The notes beneath the pieces were generated by a model. The model ran no database searches, had not been told where the DNA came from, and was given only the letters and a program-made list of their open reading frames with translations. A DNA stretch of 8,445 bases from contig WFPR01000255.1 of NCBI GenBank assembly GCA_015487455.1, positions 1 to 8,445 of the forward strand, written 5' to 3'. Positions 6,508 to 8,445 of the stretch are shown one piece after another. Position 1 is the first letter of the stretch; each line of letters starts with the position of its first letter. The position numbers and the translations under genes were made by a program. The stretch comes from Candidatus Bipolaricaulota bacterium (lineage in GTDB: Bacteria > Bipolaricaulota > Bipolaricaulia > RBG-16-55-9).

Positions 6508-7125
6508 ATGGGCGAGACCAAGCGCGCCTTCGTGGTCGTGGGGCACACCCAGCCCACGACGCCCGACTTCACGCTCAACGATCTTCCGGGGGGCGCCGGG
6601 CGGCTCGACGTCCTGGCCCGATGCGTCACGAGCGCGTTCTGCGTCTCGCACGGCCTCCGCACGGACGTCGAGGTCTTTTTGGTCGTTCGCGATCAAGTCG
6701 TGATTCGCTTCGAGGGCGCGCATCTTAAGCGCTTAAACCCCGACGAGCGGAGCACGGCCGCGCTCATCAAGCACGCGCTGGCGGCCCTTCGGGCGGACCC
6801 GCACGCGGGCCGGGCGCGGAGCACCCCCGGCGTCTCCGCCCGCTTCGGGACCTTGAAAAGCGTCCTGGAGGAGCTGAGGGCCCGCGGCTTCACGCTGTAC
6901 GTGTTGGACGAGCGGGGGCGGGACGTTCGGGCCGTGGAGCTGGGCGAGCCCGTCGCGTTCGTGCTGAGCGACCACCGCAACTTCACCCCCGATGAAGAAG
7001 TGCTGCTTCAAGCGCTTAAGCTGCCCAAGCTGAGCGTGGGCCCCGTGGTGCTCCACGCGGACCAGTGCATCGTGCTGGTCCACAACGAGCTGGATCGACG
7101 GGCCGCGCGCCGCGGCGTACAATAA
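6508..7125 (+). CDS. trmY: tRNA (pseudouridine-54-N1)-methyltransferase TrmY family (COG1901, SPOUT class)
   Basis: TrmY uses S-adenosylmethionine to methylate N1 of pseudouridine 54 in the tRNA T-loop, giving m1-psi54 in archaea. The 205-aa protein carries the full set of family blocks: GHTQPTTPDFTLNDLPG (12-28), GAGRLDVLARCV (29-40), SHGLR (47-51), IRFEGAHLKRLNPDERS (66-82), FVLSDH (151-156), and a C-terminal knot segment, LSVGPVVLHADQC then IVLVHNELDRR (175-198). The last two form the SAM-binding trefoil knot. Length and motif order match archaeal TrmY. Putative homologues are known from some bacteria such as Vibrio, whose RNA target is uncertain. The ATG at 6508 lies 15 nt after the trkH stop without a Shine-Dalgarno, so it looks like the third gene of the trk operon. 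The sequence is slightly richer in AT than trkA/trkH and uses the rare Leu codon TTA near 6733. The family call is firm; the substrate in this host is inferred. Confidence 0.9.
   Translation: MGETKRAFVVVGHTQPTTPDFTLNDLPGGAGRLDVLARCVTSAFCVSHGLRTDVEVFLVVRDQVVIRFEGAHLKRLNPDERSTAALIKHALAALRADPHAGRARSTPGVSARFGTLKSVLEELRARGFTLYVLDERGRDVRAVELGEPVAFVLSDHRNFTPDEEVLLQALKLPKLSVGPVVLHADQCIVLVHNELDRRAARRGVQ
7095..7123 (+). promoter_or_regulatory. Promoter of the thioesterase gene, embedded in the end of trmY
   Basis: TCGACG (7095-7100), a 17-nt spacer and TACAAT (7118-7123) form a good sigma-70 promoter within the last codons of trmY. The final T of the -10 box is the first base of the trmY stop codon TAA. 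Transcription would start near 7130, about 12 nt before the ATG at 7142, with no Shine-Dalgarno in the leader. Confidence 0.65.
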
Positions 7126-7141
7126 GCCCTAAGCGCCGCCC

Positions 7142-7666
7142 ATGGTCCGGGACGAGCTTGAGCCCAAGGGCGAAGGCGAGGGCAAGGGCAAGGGGAAGCC
7201 CGTCCGCGAGTCGTCGGTCGAGATGGTGCAGGTCGTGCGCCCCCAGGACGCGAACGCGCTGGGCACCGTCTTCGGCGGGACGGTCGTGGCCTGGATGGAC
7301 ACGGCGGGGGCGATCGCGGCGATGCGCCACGCCCGAAGGCCCGTCGTCACGGCCTCGATCGACCACTTGAGCTTCCTCTCGCCCATCCACATCGGGGAGT
7401 GGGCCATCATCCGGGCCGCCGTCCACTACGTCCACCGCACCTCGATGGAGGTCGGCGTCTGGATCGAGGCCGAGAACCCCCTGACGGGCGAGCGGCGGCT
7501 CACCACCCACGGCTACTTGACGTTCGTGGCGCTCGACGAGCAGGGGCGCCCGACGCCCGTCCCGCCCGTGATCCCCGAGACGCCCGAGGAGAAGCGGCGC
7601 TACGAGGAGGCCCGGCGCCGCCGCGAGGTCAAGCTCCGGCTGCGCCGGGAGCTGGAGCGCGCCTGA
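7142..7666 (+). CDS. Acyl-CoA thioesterase, hotdog fold (YciA/BACH-like)
   Basis: The 174-aa cytoplasmic enzyme is predicted to hydrolyse acyl-CoA thioesters to free acids and CoA. A single hotdog domain spans about 24-142. NALGTVFGGTVVAWMD (38-53) is the family signature with conserved Asn38 and putative catalytic Asp53. VTASIDHLSFLSPIHIGE (69-86) and RTSMEVGVWIEAEN (99-112) match the rest of the YciA/cytosolic acyl-CoA hydrolase pattern, and FVALDEQGRPTPVPP (128-142) is the usual end of the domain. Outside the domain are a glycine/charge repeat at 10-19 and a very basic C-terminal helix (about 148-174, rich in Arg and Glu) that most YciA proteins lack. Chain-length preference cannot be read from the sequence. 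The ATG at 7142 has no Shine-Dalgarno and lies about 12 nt after the predicted transcription start. Confidence 0.92.
   Translation: MVRDELEPKGEGEGKGKGKPVRESSVEMVQVVRPQDANALGTVFGGTVVAWMDTAGAIAAMRHARRPVVTASIDHLSFLSPIHIGEWAIIRAAVHYVHRTSMEVGVWIEAENPLTGERRLTTHGYLTFVALDEQGRPTPVPPVIPETPEEKRRYEEARRRREVKLRLRRELERA
7169..7198 (+). repeat. Imperfect hexanucleotide repeat encoding Gly-Glu / Gly-Lys dipeptides
   Basis: Five tandem units of the form GGSRAR (GGCGAA, GGCGAG, GGCAAG, GGCAAG, GGGAAG) encode GEGEGKGKGK at residues 10-19 of the thioesterase. The segment lies before the hotdog domain and is probably a flexible linker. The nearly pure purine-rich tract suggests origin by slippage. Confidence 0.8.
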
Positions 7667-7681
7667 TCGTCCCTGAGCGCG

Positions 7682-7711
7682 TTGAAACGGGCCGTCCCCC
7701 GCGCCTACAAT
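7682..7711 (+). promoter_or_regulatory. Promoter of pcm
   Basis: TTGAAA (7682-7687), an 18-nt spacer and TACAAT (7706-7711) form a good sigma-70 promoter in the gap after the thioesterase stop. Transcription would begin near 7718, about 9 nt before the ATG at 7727, leaving no room for a usual Shine-Dalgarno. The sequence after the -10 (GGGCCG) resembles that at the trkA promoter (AGGCCG). Confidence 0.7.
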
Positions 7712-7726
7712 GGGCCGCGATCGCCC

Positions 7727-8431
7727 ATGGCCGCCCAAGATTCAGACCAAAAACGCTGGGACCCGGAGCGCGCCTTCGCCCAAGCCCGTCGGGAGCTCGT
7801 CGAGGCGCTGCGCCTCCAGGGCATCCGGGACGAGCGCGTGCTGGCCGCCATCGAGGAGGTCCCCCGCCACGAGTTCGTGCCCGAGGAGGTCAAGCCCCAC
7901 GCCTACGAGAACCGTCCCCTGCCCATCGAGGACGGCCAGACGATCTCCCAGCCGTACATCGTGGCCTACATGCTCGAGAAGCTCGAGCTGAAGCCCACGG
8001 ACAGGGTGCTCGAGATCGGCACGGGCTCGGGCTGGCAGACGGCGCTGCTGGCCCGCCTGGCCCGTGAGGTGTACACCGTCGAGCGCTCCAAGGTGCTGTT
8101 CGAGAAGGCGAGGGCCCGTCTGACGGCGATGGGCTACACGAACGTGCACTTCAAGCTGGGGAACGGGACGCTCGGCTGGCCGGAGCACGCCCCCTACGAC
8201 GCGATCGTCGGCTCGGGGAGCGTCCCCAGGGTGCCGCCGTCGCTCAAGGCGCAGCTGGCCGACGGCGGGCGGCTGGTCCTCCCCGTCGGCGAGCGGCACG
8301 TCCAGAAGATCGTGCTCGTCCGGCGGCGCGGGGACAATTATCTTGAGCAGAGGCTCGTCGACTGCAGCTTCCTGCCCCTCATCGGGGCCGAGGGCTGGCC
8401 CGAGGCCGACGAGGGGGCGTCGGGCGGGTGA
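7727..8431 (+). CDS. pcm: Protein-L-isoaspartate O-methyltransferase
   Basis: The enzyme (234 aa) uses S-adenosylmethionine to methylate L-isoaspartyl residues in aged proteins, starting their repair to L-aspartate in the cytosol. Family marks are clear: VPRHEFVPEE (45-54), ISQPYIVAYM (73-82) at the peptide-binding side, SAM motif I VLEIGTGSGWQTALLA (94-109), acidic Glu119 after the second strand (YTVERS), LGWPEHAPYDAI (149-160), and PPSLKAQLADGGRLVLPVGE (170-189). Two places differ from the common pattern: GNG (145-147) where GDG is usual, and VGSGSVP (161-167) where TAAAP or GAAAP is usual. The protein ends in a short acidic and glycine tail (EADEGASGG). The ATG at 7727 is chosen because family similarity and promoter position agree; an in-frame TTG at 7682 lies on the -35 box and is rejected. 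It appears monocistronic at its 5' end. Confidence 0.94.
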   Translation: MAAQDSDQKRWDPERAFAQARRELVEALRLQGIRDERVLAAIEEVPRHEFVPEEVKPHAYENRPLPIEDGQTISQPYIVAYMLEKLELKPTDRVLEIGTGSGWQTALLARLAREVYTVERSKVLFEKARARLTAMGYTNVHFKLGNGTLGWPEHAPYDAIVGSGSVPRVPPSLKAQLADGGRLVLPVGERHVQKIVLVRRRGDNYLEQRLVDCSFLPLIGAEGWPEADEGASGG

Positions 8432-8441
8432 GGTGAGGTGA
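8427..8441 (+). repeat. Three GGTGA repeats over the pcm stop, possible ribosome binding site of the next gene
   Basis: GGTGA occurs three times in tandem (8427-8431, 8432-8436, 8437-8441); the first copy contains the pcm TGA stop. AGGTGAGGTGA resembles a Shine-Dalgarno, and GTG at 8439 could be the start of a following gene that leaves the window after two codons. Too little sequence remains to decide. Confidence 0.35.
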
Positions 8442-8445
8442 GCGC

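Noticed and set aside
7682..7726. Upstream extension of pcm by 15 codons to a TTG at 7682
   Set aside because: The TTG is part of the predicted -35 box, so it would not be transcribed; the ATG at 7727 fits the promoter.
7399..8067. Plus-strand open frame of 222 codons bridging the thioesterase and pcm
   Set aside because: It lies out of frame within two well-identified genes and encodes a Pro/Arg/Gly-rich string with no motif.

Overview
The window comes from a GC-rich (about 70% by eye) bacterial chromosome. Bacterial identity rests on sigma-70-type promoters (e.g. TTGACA-N17-TATCAT at 1724-1752, TTGACG-N17-TACAAT at 3642-3670), a subfamily-2 bacterial-type PyrF, and the tetrameric short form of cytidine deaminase. 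The phylum cannot be fixed from this sequence. A TrmY-type tRNA methyltransferase, a family best known from archaea, hints at a deep-branching and possibly thermophilic lineage, but that is inference. Most genes lack a Shine-Dalgarno sequence and start 3-24 nt downstream of a -10 box or 15 nt after the previous stop, so leaderless or SD-independent initiation appears common.

Left part (1-1610, minus strand): pyrF (orotidine-5'-phosphate decarboxylase), then cdd (cytidine deaminase), then the first 70 codons of a class-III PLP aminotransferase that runs off the left edge. pyrF and cdd form a small pyrimidine module covering UMP synthesis and cytidine salvage. A weak hairpin separates cdd from the aminotransferase.

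Middle part (about 1720-3600, plus strand): two genes of different character. The first is a small helical protein of roughly 47% GC with two LTxxQ-like motifs (Spy/CpxP/ZraP-like) but no signal peptide. It has the best promoter and the best Shine-Dalgarno in the window. The second is an MFS exporter of roughly 63-65% GC. Composition suggests this pair arrived separately from its neighbours.

Right part (3642-8431, plus strand): trkA and trkH (potassium uptake regulator and channel subunit) and trmY are spaced by 15 nt each and probably share the promoter before trkA. A hotdog-fold acyl-CoA thioesterase and a protein-L-isoaspartate O-methyltransferase (pcm) follow, each with its own TACAAT-type promoter. 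The three TACAAT promoters share sequence just downstream of the -10 box. No RNA genes, CRISPR array, IS element or gene-free stretch above 300 bases was seen; the largest gap is the 163-base divergent region at 1611-1773.

No clearly new multi-gene system is proven here. The best leads are the bacterial TrmY linked to the Trk potassium system, the signal-less Spy-like protein beside an exporter, and the shared promoter pattern with SD-less starts.
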